From Zhengitettix transpicula (Eukaryota; Arthropoda; Insecta; Orthoptera; Tetrigidae), in contig CM073591.1 of the NCBI GenBank assembly GCA_037074705.1, positions 184,785,432-184,849,431 on the forward strand: a DNA stretch of 64,000 nt. Direction: 5' to 3'. The position numbers and the translations under genes are program-made. Shown one piece after another: positions 1 through 10,815 of this stretch (positions within the stretch are counted from its first letter, which is position 1; every line of letters begins with the position of its first letter). The notes under the pieces are model-generated. The model worked only from the letters and a program-made list of their open reading frames with translations, was not told the DNA's origin and searched no databases.

Positions 1-480
1 ACCACGGAAGCTAAAACTAGTCGTCAATCCCGCCGAAACCACACCCCCAAAAATCTCGAACACCCTCACCGACAAGTAGTTGCTAGCCAAAATCAAGCTA
101 TCTCTACAATGGAATCGGTACTGGTCCCGACTCAAAGAAAGAAGAATCTACAAGTGATTCAACAACTTCTGTGTCTTCTAATTCAACCTGAAAACAACAA
201 GAAGAGACCAAGTTGTCCTAACTAGAATCAGAACCGAACACTCCAAACTAACACAATTAATGACGAATAGTCTCCCTATCGTTCTATGTAACACCCCGAT
301 CCCCATAGCCTACATCATTCAGTCCTGATACAAATATACGAACGACAGAGAACAAATACTGGGAGAACATAACCTCCGCTCGATTACACACATAGCAGCA
401 TCGAGTACATGAAACAATTAACCACTACGCCGGATTATAAAACCCCAAAAAATGCAATCCCTATTTAAATGAAAATATTA
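1..480 (+). pseudogene. LINE remnant, end of the ORF2 C-terminal region
   Basis: No long open frame survives. Around 203-330, one frame reads RDQVVLTRIRTEHSKLTQ followed by LMTNSLPIVLC. This resembles the stretch after the RNase H domain in Jockey/LOA/I-type LINEs, where a conserved 'R.R.GH..LTH' segment precedes a Cys-rich knuckle. One Cys of the knuckle is visible and the rest is degraded. The fragment runs off the left edge of the window, so its start is unknown. The family assignment is inferred from this one segment, and several stops show that it is dead. Confidence 0.45.
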
Positions 481-675
481 TACGTAGTTTTGAAATACAA
501 TAATAATATATCTTATCCAAATGACAGACTTTTTCTAAATTTTTGGGCCAAAGACCGTGCCCCCTTGAAATCACGCACGGCCAAGCACAAGGGTCTACAC
601 CCCCTCTGAACATGGTGTAAGTAAACTAACTTGGAACACAAGGAATGCGAACTTGAGTTTTATCCGCACCTGATT

Positions 676-1145
676 TGGGTTTTCTGGGTAATAGGCTTCA
701 TGAGGGTAATCCACGTGGTGGCATCTGCCCTTCAATAGCACAGTAAGGGATTTGAAAAGGAGGATACGGAAGGCTAGAGGAAGGTAGCCAAGGGTTAACT
801 AGGGCCCCCGGGATTTGATTTAAGGATCCTAACCGGAAATTCGTCTAAAAGTGATGCACGGATAGACCCTAAAAAACCTGCATCAGATAGATCGGGCGTT
901 TTGTACTTGTCCCACCCCCTTCCGAGAGCGGGAGAAGGGTTTGCGATGGGTCGCAGATTTCCCTTCTCCGTGCCTCGACCAGTTTAGGAGGCAAGTGGTT
1001 GACTATTCCAATAGGAATAACAGACAACTCTTACCGTGTGCCCAAGGTCTGCGACCCAGGAACATACGACCTCTCAAAACTGAACCAGGTGCCTCGGCTC
1101 AAATAACCAGTGAGAGGAGAAGGCAACCTCCATACCCTTTAATAC
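676..1145 (-). repeat. S-family repeat copy (A-tailed dispersed repeat)
   Basis: First of about 16 copies in the window of one dispersed family. In its sense orientation the family ends GTAGCCTGTTGCCCTAAAAA. Internal landmarks are a CTGCCTCCTAAACTGGTCGA block, a GGGCGTGGGACAAGTACC block and a CTATTAAAGGGGAGTTGCC block. In this copy the tail end lies on the left, near 676. The body matches the other copies to about 1145, where the 'gtgcctcggct' block is still visible. Variable 5' truncation and A-tails across copies suggest a LINE 3' end or a SINE. No RNA polymerase III box was found. Confidence 0.75.
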
Positions 1146-1223
1146 GGGAATTCACGGAGATAGCTTGTGAGAGAGACAGAATGAAGAGCGTAAGGCTGAG
1201 GGAAAAAAGGGAAAAAGAAAAAT

Positions 1224-1440
1224 GACAGACATAATGAAATGATAATATAAATACCACACGACGTTTCGGAAAACTTGGTTCCTTTCTTCTTCGAGTTCTA
1301 AAAAACAACAGAAGAGCCGTGACACAAGTGCACAATCAAGCTGACGAACTCAAAAGGGGTTTTTTAGCATTTGAGGAAAGGAAGAAAGTTCGCAGAACCG
1401 TTCTGAGGTATTTACATCATCACTTCATTTTGTCTGCCAT
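1224..1440. repeat. Penelope-like terminal motif, inverted pair
   Basis: The motif GTGGTATTTA.ATTATCATTTC with downstream TTTTGTCTG occurs on the minus strand near 1224-1262, next to ACGTTTCGG. It occurs again on the plus strand near 1403-1440, so the two form an inverted pair about 140 bp apart. The same motif sits next to ACGTTTC-type sequence at 40793-40830, beside a GIY-YIG coding relic. That is why it is assigned to the ends of a Penelope-like element. No coding sequence is left here. Confidence 0.45.
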
Positions 1441-1619
1441 TAAGCTATATTATCTTATTATAAAACTAGCTGCCTGATCTGCGTTCACCGGGTATCTATC
1501 TATATATTTATTAATATATTTATTTATATTAGTGAAGAAGTGCCAATTAATCCTAATTTCATCAGAAATGGTGCCTTTAAAGACGAATAAATACTTCGGA
1601 TACAAGTATAAAAAACTAC
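1441..1619. other. AT-rich spacer
   Basis: Short AT-rich spacer with TTTATT/ATATTT runs. The open frames on both strands are short and resemble nothing. Confidence 0.4.
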
Positions 1620-1850
1620 TCGTTGTACCTAAAGAGCGTAAAAAATACTCCCGGAGCGTTGAGAGAATCAAAAAAAAAATTTTCTACTCTCTAATACATA
1701 AAAAATCGGTAGACTCTACCCTAATACAGTGATAAAATACGTACACTACTTTAAGAGAGTTAATTATACTCCCGCTGCCCTATTGAGTCAAAATACTCCC
1801 GTTTTTTAAAAGAATCGAAATGATTTGTCATATAGAGTCAAATATACTCA
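1620..1850 (+). repeat. Degenerate ~28-bp minisatellite (left copy)
   Basis: Diverged units begin near TCCCGGTACC and end near GAGTCAAAAATAC, repeating about every 28 bp with indels. Examples are 'agagcgtaaaaaatac', 'actcccggagcgttgagaga', 'ctattgagtcaaaatac' and 'atagagtcaaatatac'. The same unit recurs near the right end at 63645-63880. The period was judged by eye. Confidence 0.5.
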
Positions 1851-2589
1851 TAATACCAGTCTTTCTCCGTAAACATATACACGCTGGATTTCTCTTCAAG
1901 AACAGCGGCGGAATATATTTTTAATTTATTTACGGTTTCATTATAATTATAATTATTATATCACTAAACGCATGGGACATTACAGTCTCGAATTTATGCA
2001 TTTCAATGTAACGGCAGTATTTCTTTACACTGGAAGATCACAAAGAACTTCCTCATCCCACATAATGAGAAACACGAGTATTGAAAATAGGTCGTATTTT
2101 CATGTCAAGAAGAAAACGCAGCAATCGCTAGTATTCAGTTTCCGTAATAATGAAGTGTCGTATTCTCATATTCTCTAATTGAGCAGATATTTCCTCGCAG
2201 TCTCGTACCTTCTCAAGGCGCCATTGCGTGGGAATGTCTGAAACTTGCCACCAATGTGAAAAATAAGAAAAGAAATGCATCTCATTTTAACAAATAAACG
2301 ATTCTTGATATTTCGAACGAAAATATTTGGCATAAAAACATTATTGAAATTATAAAATTTCTATTACTTTTACTTTCACGAGATATATTTAACTCCTTCC
2401 AGTGTGTAAACTATAAAAGCATAGTTTTGATAACTTAAAAAGAAATTAACATGCACGGTTGCAATACAATATTTTTAAAAAATAAAATTGTTCGAAGCTA
2501 TTTTTTGTAACATTTTATATTGATTAATTAGTAATTTAACGTTTATATATTCACATGCAGCTAGTATGTTACCAAATGTACTGTAATAA
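1851..2589. other. AT-rich sequence without recognisable features
   Basis: The open frame at 1972-2178 (68 codons) has no recognisable domain and no matching neighbour. The rest is AT-rich with frequent stops in all frames. LINE copy A begins near 2590. Confidence 0.4.
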
Positions 2590-4722
2590 ATATTTCTTTT
2601 AAATGAAATAATCCAGTAAAAGTCCTCGGTCGAGAAAATAGGATGCGTCATAATATAAGATTACATGAAAAGAATAATTATCACCATTACTCATACATTG
2701 TACTTTACCGAAAAATATATGATTTAAAACCACGTTAAAGATATTAATATGACAGTAATTAGTAATTAGTAATTAAAAATAAGTGCTTTACTTCATCTTC
2801 CATTTACATTCGACGGAGTTTCCAGTAGAAAATCTTACATCGATTCCCGTCGAACATGAAAAAGAAAATAAGTCAGCAGTTAAATTATAGAATATTATTG
2901 TCGTAAAATAACAGCGTAACGTGTTATATTACCAGCAAACTATTTTATTCAAAATGATCTAATCTGTCCTTCCCTTCTACGAACTCTTTCATCGAGGAAT
3001 ATGCTCGATTAAGTAACAGAGATTTACAACCCTTTATAAATAAATTTTGTATACTTAAAGTTTTTATTTCTTCCGGAAGACTATTGAATAAATTTATCCC
3101 GGAATAACGAAAGCTTGATTCAAGAAGGCTTAGGCGATGTTTTTCTATGCGGAGTTGAGAGCGATTTCTAGTGTTATATAAATTATTTCCTCTCTTTAGA
3201 GCATATAAATTGATGTTTCTTCAGACAAACTTTAAAATTTTTAGATTATACGTACGAGGCAACGTTAAAATCCCAAGATCCCGAAAGAAAGGTATTTCAA
3301 TCCGTACCTGATATGATTCGTACGGCCCTCTTTTGAAGTTTAAAAATTTGCAACGTGTGATGTGAACGACCCCAGTTTGCTATTCGTAAGAAATGACAGA
3401 ATGAAAATATACATGATCTACCATTTTAGATGTAGATACGTCACTTTCCCGAGCTAACACTCGTAATGTGAAGCAAATTTTGCTAAGTATTCACGAGAGT
3501 TCATTTATGTGGTGATTCCATTTAAATTTATTGTCAATCAACAGACAAAGAAATGTTCTCCGAATTAGAATTTAATTTTTTTTTGTTCGAATTGAAGGTA
3601 ACGATTTTAGTTGTCTTTAGATTAAGAGAAAATTTGTTTTCATTAAGCACAGATTAAAACGGATCATCGCAACCTCTACTTTCTCACGCAACGTTTCCGA
3701 GTCACTGTCCGTAATTTCCAAATTTGTGTCGTCAGCGTAAAGGACTGATTTTAAGTGATGTAAATAATTCGGTAGATCGTGAAGGTAAATGATGAAAAGT
3801 AAGGGTCCCAAAATTGAGCCCTGCGGGACACCTTCATGTAATCGTTTCCCATTCTGACAGATGCTCATTTCCGTCAGAGTTTAAATCGCAACTTTTTGGC
3901 GACTATTTTGAAAGTAAGATCGCAGTAAAGAATGGGAAACTCCTCTGATTCCATAGAAATCTAAATTTCGCAGTAAAATTTCATGATCTTATAGCGCGTT
4001 ATTTAGGATAGGCGTTTTTTAATTGATTTTACTGATATTTTAGTCAGTTTATTTAAACGCGTGAGCAACCATGTTTATCGAACGTCGGCAAAAAGTACCG
4101 TTTGGTGCTAGTCAGGCTGGGGATAGTAACGGTACCTCCGGGGTTTTCCCATCAACAAACAGAGGTGCGGAGAGTCTCGCTGATGGAAGCGTCTAGGACC
4201 TGTGATTGGTCCATAATAAATTAAATGGACCAATAGAGGAACGGTTGGTCCCACAGGTCGGGAGAAGTGGAGGCCTGGTCAGGCATTCTGTTACTGATGC
4301 TGACTAGAGGAGGACTCTTGAGTTTACCAGCTGCGAGGGACGTCGCTGTGTAGCAGAGACCCCAGTCTGGTAACAAATATTGCACATATCATGGTTGCGT
4401 AAAGCACTTTTCATAAATCGTTTCCCGGGCCTAATTTGCCACTTTAACCCTTGAGATTTTCATAACTGGCTAGTCGGGAGGGCAAAATTTAATTGTACAT
4501 ATCTGTAATAATATTTAATAAATTAGCTTAGAATGACCAAGGGATATTGTTTTCAAAAGTTACTTCCTCCTACCGCAGGTAAGCCGTTCTAAGAATTGAA
4601 CGGTCGAAGACCTCCTACGGCGGGTAGTCAAGGAGATTGCCACAATCTATTAAATAAAATGCTTTGGAAAGGTCAGTAAAAATTCCAGACACTTGAATGA
4701 TTTCGTCGAGTGCGTCATGAAC
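2590..4722 (-). pseudogene. LINE copy A: reverse transcriptase relic split by a solo LTR
   Basis: A non-LTR retrotransposon relic. On the minus strand, frame 3617-3868 carries the RT block GVPQGSILGPLLFIIYLHDL and the catalytic YADD box (3728-3739). Its nucleotide sequence matches the plus-strand copy at 43230-44860 through the rest of the ORF and about 400 bp of 3' UTR, ending near 2590. Homology stops at 3986 and resumes at 4649-4722, where the block reads 'gttcatgacgcactcgacga' on the minus strand. A 655-bp insert with a 4-bp duplication lies between. The protein is broken by stops and truncated on its 5' side. Family knowledge places this RT in the Jockey/CR1-like range, but the exact clade is not resolved. 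Confidence 0.85.
3990..4644 (-). mobile_element. Solo LTR inserted in LINE copy A
   Basis: This 655-bp insert interrupts LINE copy A. The uninterrupted copy at 43490 reads TAGATCATGAAAT. Here AGAT is duplicated on either side of the insert (ATCT at 3986-3989 and 4645-4648 on the plus strand). Read on the minus strand, the insert starts TGTGGCAATCTCC, carries AATAAA near its far end, and finishes CGCGCTATA, giving a TG...TA form. It holds a 10-bp stem, ATTGGTCCAT/ATGGACCAAT (4205-4214 and 4225-4234). Its size, TG start, poly(A) signal and 4-bp duplication fit a Gypsy- or BEL-type solo LTR. No internal domain is present, so the superfamily is open. Confidence 0.75.
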
Positions 4723-4723
4723 A

Positions 4724-5460
4724 CTTTACTGCAGATAAACGAAAATCTAAAAATGCCCGTGCTTACAGATACGGATTGTGTTGCGGAATCAAGCAGCGCC
4801 TGAAGTCAATGGGACTATCAACAACATTCAAGAAACAAGCGCTTTTAAAAAGACTTGAACAGAATAAAAAGTGTACTTCGTGCTCAAATTGTAAATCTCT
4901 GGAAGAAACAACGCCGAACTTGCACAACTTGTCGAAACTTTCCGCCCACGGGAAGCTGTAAGTAAGCACATTCAGACTCGAGAGGAACGGGCGGTTAATC
5001 CTGTTATGCAGCCTCGAGTACAACCAGTGGCTACATCCACATATTTTCTGTTCTGAGTGGCCAAGAAGAAGATGCTGACGCCACGGACATGCAAGAACCA
5101 AGGAAAAGTGACACCGTGAATAATAACAAGATTGTTTTACTGATGTCTAGTCACGGCAGGAGTTGTAGTGATTTTTTACAAAGCGAACTTCAATGAGTGT
5201 GCCATCGTCAAGTCAGGCACTCCATTGCGTGATGTGGTGAAGGAAGCGCCTGATTTAATGAAGGACGCTGATGCTGTTATTACTGTAGTTAGTGCAAATG
5301 ACATTAGTGCTGGAAGTAAACTGGTCTAAACTCGACAATGTGCTGACAAAACTTAACAGCAAGAAGGTGATCGTAAGCGAATTACCGCCGAGATTTGACG
5401 ATCCCGTTGCCAACTACAGAACCAGCCGTGAGAATGTGTCTTCAGCAACAGAACTTCAAG
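4724..5460 (+). pseudogene. SGNH/GDSL-like ORF relic, probably from a retroelement
   Basis: Three consecutive frames read as one protein with two frameshifts. From 5129 come NNNKIVLLMSSHGRSCSDFL, then from 5193 NECAIVKSGTPLRDVVKEAP and ITVVSANDIS, then from 5332 KLDNVLTKLNSKKVIVSELP followed by PRFDDPVANYR. The order 'I.LL..SH.R', 'G.P..DVV', 'V..ANDI' and 'VIVSELPPR.DDP' resembles an SGNH-hydrolase fold: block I is degenerate with Asp lost, and the ANDI segment stands for block III. Several LINE and retroelement ORF1 proteins carry such a domain. The 83-codon open frame at 4710-4961, rich in Lys and Cys, may be its upstream part. The strand is opposite to the adjacent LINE copy A, so this is a separate element. 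Confidence 0.45.
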
Positions 5461-6180
5461 AGAATTAAAAATATAAATGTTACGAATTTATTTTATACTT
5501 CAAGACGAAAAACTTCACATTCACTATTCTGGCAAGAAACATTTTGTAAAAAAAACCAATTCTTATCAGATTTCATATCTTCAGCCTTCGCGGAAACCAG
5601 CACTATTTCAGATTTTCAATCACGAAATAACGAATGCATGTAACTGGCAAATTCAGATGTAAAATTTTGTATAATGAATCAATACAGTCCTTAGGCATAA
5701 AAAAAACTCGAGTTGGAAACAGTTTTATCGTTGAAAAGTATTCTAGTCGACGTATTAGCGCTAACTGAACATTGACAATCTAGTCCGGAAGCTGAAATTT
5801 TTCCAATTATAAAAGACCAGGGAACTTTAATAGAAGAATGGAGGTTCTTGCGTTTGTGTAAGAAACAAACGTTCCTCCAATTGTAATATGAGATTAAATT
5901 TTCAGTCTTATAGTACAGAGCAGGTTTTAGGATACAGTTCACTTTAAATAGCAACTAACGTGGTCTTATGTATTTATCGTAATCCGAATAGTCCCTTGAA
6001 ATTCTGGAGTCTATTATTACAAAAATTCATAAAGAATAATCTGTGGTAATTTCAATATTGAGTTTTCATAAAACACAAGATAAAAGCTTCATCTAGAACA
6101 ACTTCTATCCTATAACGAACTTCCTGTTACTAGTAGTAGCCCGACTACGGTTGTAGGTAGTCCTTCAATGCGTATTATCT
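5461..6180. other. Spacer without recognisable genes
   Basis: AT-rich. Short open frames at 5477-5662 (+) and 5691-5954 (-) have no recognisable motif. No repeat family seen elsewhere in the window was found here. Confidence 0.35.
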
Positions 6181-6584
6181 TCCTCCAGTGTAGCTTATAC
6201 CTAACAAAATACTTTAATAATAATGTTTATTTTTCCATGAATTGTATTTATACAATATTAGAAATAGTGAGTCTTAAAAATATAACAAACATATATAATA
6301 CATAATTTACATACAATAACACATAATTTTTAATTCGATTATAAATCTTTCATACTATAGATAACTTTTAGTCTACTTTTAAATTTTAACCCTGTAATTG
6401 TTTTATATGATGCGGCAGTCTGTTACATAATAAAATTCCTTTGAGGAGTGGGTCCTTCTCCGTTTTCTGTAAATTCGTCCGAACTCTAATATAATTATTC
6501 CCTCTAGTGTTTCTAAGGTTTATTAATCTTTGACCCGGGAGAGGTTTTTTCTTTTTTCCCATAGTTATATATATATTTATTTAT

Positions 6585-7715
6585 TGTAATACCCCACTTA
6601 TAGATAATTACGCATGGGAAATTATATTAAACACGTTATTTAATTTGATCAACAAAACAATTTTATTAATCCAGAATACATATTAATAAATCAGACTCTG
6701 CACCCCAGGGTCTTTACTGGGTTGATAAGGAAACGGAACACAAAATTTACAATTAAACAATGCAGTTAAAGTAAATGAAAAACGAAATGAAACGAAATCT
6801 GACTCATTACCCTTATTTAACAATTTAAAAATATGAATACAGAAAAAATAAACTTACAATCTCTCTGGTTCATGCAATTTGGATCTCTCTCATACCAGCA
6901 CACACTCTCTTTATATAGGCATAAAGAGCATCAGGTTGCGCTCACACTTTGCTTTCAGAACCACCTCTTCTGAATGATTCTCACAGCGACTTCCTCCAAA
7001 CAACCAACCCTGCTGACAGACAGATTTCCTCGACGAAACTCCTACCGATTGCTGACTGATGATTCCTCTCGGCCACCTAAATTGGCCTCCACCAACGTTA
7101 TCTCCTGAATGCAAACTCACTGCCTTATAAAATTGTTTCGGCCACTTTAACTTGGCCCATCATCAACACTCTCTCCTGATCCCTCTGACTGACTGACTGA
7201 CTGACTATATAAAATTGTTTCAGCCCCCTTAACTTGGCCCTGCGTCCGCCCTGCGGACCTCCACCAACGCTCTTTCCCAACTGTCTCTCGTCTCCTGTCG
7301 AACTGATGTGTTGAGGTCTCCTGTCCAACTGCTTTCCCCCTCTCCAGAATATTCCCTTGTTTTCACAGTTTTTGAGTTTCCACGTTTGCCAAACAACACC
7401 AGCTGTTGCCTATCTCACGCTCCGAGAGCCATTCAATACAATTAAAATAACTATTTCCTTTTAATATAATTGTATGTCCATAAAACTTCTGTCATCATGC
7501 ATTTAGGGTTTCGTCGTCCAGATGTCGGTCACAACCATTACCCCTAAGAGCCGCTAAACGCCAAATTATAGTCCTCCCTTCTCTAAAAGCCACTTATCCG
7601 TCATTTTATTATTATCTTTATTTCTACAAACCACTCAAGAATCCCCAGTCTGAGTTGGTAAACAAATCGGATGAAATAAGAACAAAACTCATCTCCTTCT
7701 TAACTGGGTATTACA
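6585..7715. mobile_element. Solo LTR (1131 bp) inserted in LINE copy C
   Basis: The segment starts TGTAATACCCC and ends GGGTATTACA, a perfect 10-bp inverted end of TG...CA form. It separates two parts of LINE copy C. Flanks are TTAT on the left and ATAT on the right, an imperfect 4-bp duplication blurred by the adjoining TA repeat. Internally a ~34-bp unit around ATAAAATTGTTTC is directly repeated near 7116-7150 and 7205-7240, with a (CTGA)n run at 7187-7204 between them. No gag or pol sequence is present, so a recombined solo LTR is the simplest reading. A MITE with 10-bp ends is the alternative. Confidence 0.65.

Positions 7716-7770
<55 letters not shown>
7716..7770 (+). repeat. (TA)n microsatellite
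   Basis: About 50 bp of nearly pure TA directly after the LTR end. Confidence 0.9.
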
Positions 7771-7772
<2 letters not shown>

Positions 7773-7793
7773 AGTACTTAAAATATTTAAAGA

Positions 7794-7884
7794 ATTTAAA
7801 ATGAAACAGTGCCCCACGTTGGAGGTGTCAAAAAATTAGTATATAAATGAATAAAATTTAAAATGAAACCGTGCCCCACGTTGG
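7794..7884 (+). repeat. Short direct repeat, GTGCCCCACGTTGG
   Basis: A ~30-bp unit containing AAAATGAAAC and GTGCCCCACGTTGG occurs at 7794-7823 and 7855-7884 with one mismatch (CAG/CCG). Confidence 0.8.
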
Positions 7885-8850
7885 TGCATACCCCATATTT
7901 TAATACCGTAGCTTATATATTGGATGAATTAACCCATAATATACCTTGATGAGGTTGTCACTATCTAATACTCTAGATACCATTTTTAAGGCATATACAT
8001 TGCTGTTTACTTTTTTGCATATTCTTCCAATGTGTTCAACCGATATAATTTAAAGTCAAGTTGAATACCTAGGAATTAACAAACTGAACGTCGGAATGAT
8101 TTATATTTTTTCCTTCCCTTTGAGTGGTTTTAGATGGCTAAATAATATAACATTTGTCTTGGAGGCATTGCCTTTCATTTTGTTTATTGTCAAGTAGTCA
8201 GTTATTTGCTCCATATTATTTTGTGTGATAAGCGTAGTTGATCATCATTGTGATGTCATCAGCATACGATACAATTTTACTACTATGGATAGTAGGAATA
8301 TCATTTATATACAATAAGAATAGCAAAGGACCCAATCCAGATCCCTGCGGAACTCCATGGACAATTATTCCTTTTTTAGATCTAGTTACTTTCGTAAACC
8401 CACCTACTTGTGTTCAAATTTCTGTGTACTGATACCTATTTGAAAGATAGGATTTGAAAATATTTAGGACTGAGTCCCCAGTTTGTCACATAGTATGGAG
8501 TAGCTCACTAGGTCAAATGCCTTTGACAAGTCCACAAATGTTCCTGTAGCGTCACATCCATTATCTAATTTGTTACAAAGTGTGTGTACAAATTCTGTTA
8601 CAGCATCTATCGTAGATAGCCCTTAACGGAATCCAAATTGATTGGTATTAAGTATGTCATAACAGATAAAAAATTAATCAATCTAGTATAAAAAACTTTT
8701 TTTAAGAACTTTGGAGAAAGTTGTAGTTAAATAGATAGTTCTATATTTATTTACATCCATTTTGCTTTCTTTCTTGAATATTGGTCTAACTACTGAAGTC
8801 TTTAGGCAATTTGGAAAATTTCCTTCACTAATACTTAAATTATTAGTGTG

Positions 8851-9237
8851 TGGTATTTATTTTACGACTATATTTTGTCTGTTATTTGGTTACTTTTTTA
8901 TCGAATGAGAAATTCTGCATTCTACATTTCGAAGCAAATAGTGAAACTATTTCCAAAATTATAGTGGTTTTTAAAGTTTCTTAACTAGTTGTTACACTTG
9001 TCGACGACTCAAGACATTTCGTTTTTGCGACAATATACCTTTAAATTAAAAATACCGAAAAACATTTTCCATATCCAAAAGATTCAGGACAGGTGTAATT
9101 GACATTAAACTTCTAGTAGTCGCATGAGGTCTTTCGGGACCCAAAACAGGTGCGAAATTTTACATTATAGCGGAGTAATAACATCATAAATGCTAAGTTC
9201 CACTATTTTAATGATAATAGTCTCAATTTTATTAAAT
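8851..9237. other. Spacer with a Penelope-type motif
   Basis: Near 8848-8890 stands a diverged GTGTGGTATTTA...TTTTGTCTGTTATTT, the same dispersed motif as at 1404 and 18839. Nothing else is recognised up to the Lep1-like element at 9238. Confidence 0.35.
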
Positions 9238-9630
9238 ACTAGCTGGGTGCCCGGCGTTGCCCGAAATGTAGTTTATCCATAACCCCCGATTTGACTCAAA
9301 TCTAGGTAACACAACTGGACCCCTATCCCTAAATATATTCACCTCCCATTCCGAAGGGTTTGAACACATTGACCCTGAAATAGTTTCATACAACGACTGT
9401 AATCTCGGTTTTATTCGCGTTATTTATCACCCCCAACCCTAAGGGTGATCCGTTCCCATGATGTACGGGATTGAAATTATAGTCATATAATATCGATAGA
9501 AACGTGTCTCACCCTGACAATGTTTATTTCCCGGTCGCAAAGAACACGTGTACGTGTATATTTGTAGAAGGAACAAACATACAAACAAATATATATACAT
9601 ACATACAAATACACTCTTTTATTTATTAGA
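9238..9630 (+). mobile_element. Lep1-like nonautonomous element
   Basis: Starts ACTAGCTGGGTGCCCGGCGT. It contains the diagnostic blocks 'aacccccgatttgactcaaa', 'ttcgcgttatttatcacccc' and 'aagaacacgtgtac', and ends in ACAAATA/ATAC runs followed by TTTTATTTATTAGAT. The same 5' start, body and ATAC-rich 3' end recur in at least eight places in the window. The plan (conserved 'CTAG...GCCCG' start, internal ATAC microsatellite, short AT-rich end) resembles Lep1-type Helitron-like nonautonomous elements described in Lepidoptera. The relationship is inferred from structure only. Confidence 0.7.
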
Positions 9631-9649
9631 TTTTTAGTAAAACATGTCT

Positions 9650-10290
9650 CACATTCGTTTTTTAAATGTTCGTTACAATCGTTTTTTAAACATATACAAC
9701 ATAGTTATTCGAACGCCGATCTCTTGTTCGTGGACACAAGTAGCTGCGTTTTCCTAATCCAGTGTTGTCTGAATAAACTAAATAATCCAGAATTTTAGCT
9801 CTAATTTTGCTGTTCAGTCTTTTCCGTTGAAAGGTGTTTTAGAAAATCTCGCCGATCAGGGTTATTTGTTTTACAAATAACAAAGGCATTGATAGACGTT
9901 TACCAAGTGGTAAACTAATGTTAGTGGTCATCGTCATTTTCGTATTCCAACGTTGTAGGTTGAACATAATTTATCATTTGTTTCGTTGCAAAATGTCAAC
10001 ATTTCTGGTTTCTTTTTCTCACCTGAACCATTGTCGATCAAATCATCATGATGCATTGTTGATAAAAAAAGAACACCGCTTTATTTTTTTGGGTACATAA
10101 GATACAAAGTTGTTGACTCTGTGAAACAAAAATATTATTGTCTGCGGACATCTTTCATTCTTGGGCATAAATTCTGTTGGAATCTCCCTTTCATTTTTAC
10201 TTAATGTTCCTACAAGCGTTAGATGATGATCCTGTAACAATCGTTACGGTAGTGGAAAACTCATGAACCAATTGTCCACTGTAATGTGGA
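9650..10290 (-). pseudogene. piggyBac transposase C-terminal relic
   Basis: On the minus strand, near 10240-10285, the frame begins ITVDNWFMSFPLP, the conserved piggyBac segment with a catalytic Asp in DNW. It continues DHHLTLVGTLSKNEREIPTE and NFVSYVPKKIKRCSFF (open frame 10046-10240). Further left come INAFVICKTNNPDRRDFLKH and a Cys-rich tail, LCCICLKNDCNEHLKNEC, near 9640-9700, which corresponds to the C-terminal zinc-binding region of the family. The N-terminal half is missing, and stops follow FPLP and NNAS. The right border abuts a plus-strand LINE tail at about 10290. Confidence 0.85.
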
Positions 10291-10294
10291 GAAA

Positions 10295-10815
10295 ACTTAA
10301 AATACCTAGGCATTTATTTTAACAGGAAGCTGGAAAGGGAGGAGCAGGTAAACTGTGCTACAGAAAAGCATGGAATACTTTGCACTTTGTAATGAGATCT
10401 CTCAAAAAGGGAAATACAAAATCCAAGGAAATGGCGGCATATGTATCATTAGCACGCTCACTAATGGAATATGGTGCAGCATGCTGGGATTCGTATAGGA
10501 AAAATCAGATAGAATCCTTAGAAAGTGTTCAGAAAATGGTACAGATACGACCTGGGCATGGGAGTGAAAAAGTAAAGCTGCTAGAATGTGAAACACTACA
10601 GGCGAGAAGGGAAAAAGCCAGGCTATACGTTTTCTTTACAGCCTTTGCTGGTCAAAAACTTTGCCAAATAATTCGAAATTTATTGAGAGAACCTACGGGA
10701 GGACTGACCACACGTTCAGGTTAAATACCAGACAGTAAAAAACAGATGTTGGAAAATACTCATTCCTAAATATGACAATAAATAACTGGAACCATTTATC
10801 TTGCTTTTAATCTGA
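10295..10815 (+). pseudogene. LINE ORF2 C-terminal relic
   Basis: An upstream frame reads 'LKYLGIYFNRKLE' (10298-10336). It leads into the open frame 10380-10724 with LHFVMRSLKKGNTKSKEMAA, SLARSLMEYGAACWDSYRK and QIESLESVQKM, and further 'KTDVGKYSFLN..I..WN' near 10740-10790. This is the post-RT thumb and C-terminal region common to Jockey/CR1-like LINEs, where 'LMEYGA.CWDP' and 'NR...WN.L' are conserved. Small frameshifts are present, and the 5' side is cut at the piggyBac relic. The 3' end is not clear. Confidence 0.75.

Larger units (their letters stand above)
6185..8850 (-). pseudogene. LINE copy C: second RT family, split by a solo LTR
   Basis: Read on the minus strand from 8850 leftward, the pieces follow the order of a LINE RT: GNFPNCLKTSVVRPIFKK, then a 'FVDLSKAFDLVSYSMLCDKL' segment, then [19 protein letters not shown] near 8290-8350, then SYADDITM with an intact YADD box near 8251-8262. 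The C-terminal end, LRNTRGNNYIRVRTNLQKTE and LCNRLPHHIKQLQG, lies at about 6390-6545, beyond an inserted 1131-bp LTR. Many stops and frameshifts are present. The sequence differs from LINE copy A, so two RT families lie within 6 kb of each other. The C-terminal 'LRNTRG...K..LL.....NRLP..I' pattern is typical of Jockey/CR1-like LINEs. Confidence 0.8.
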
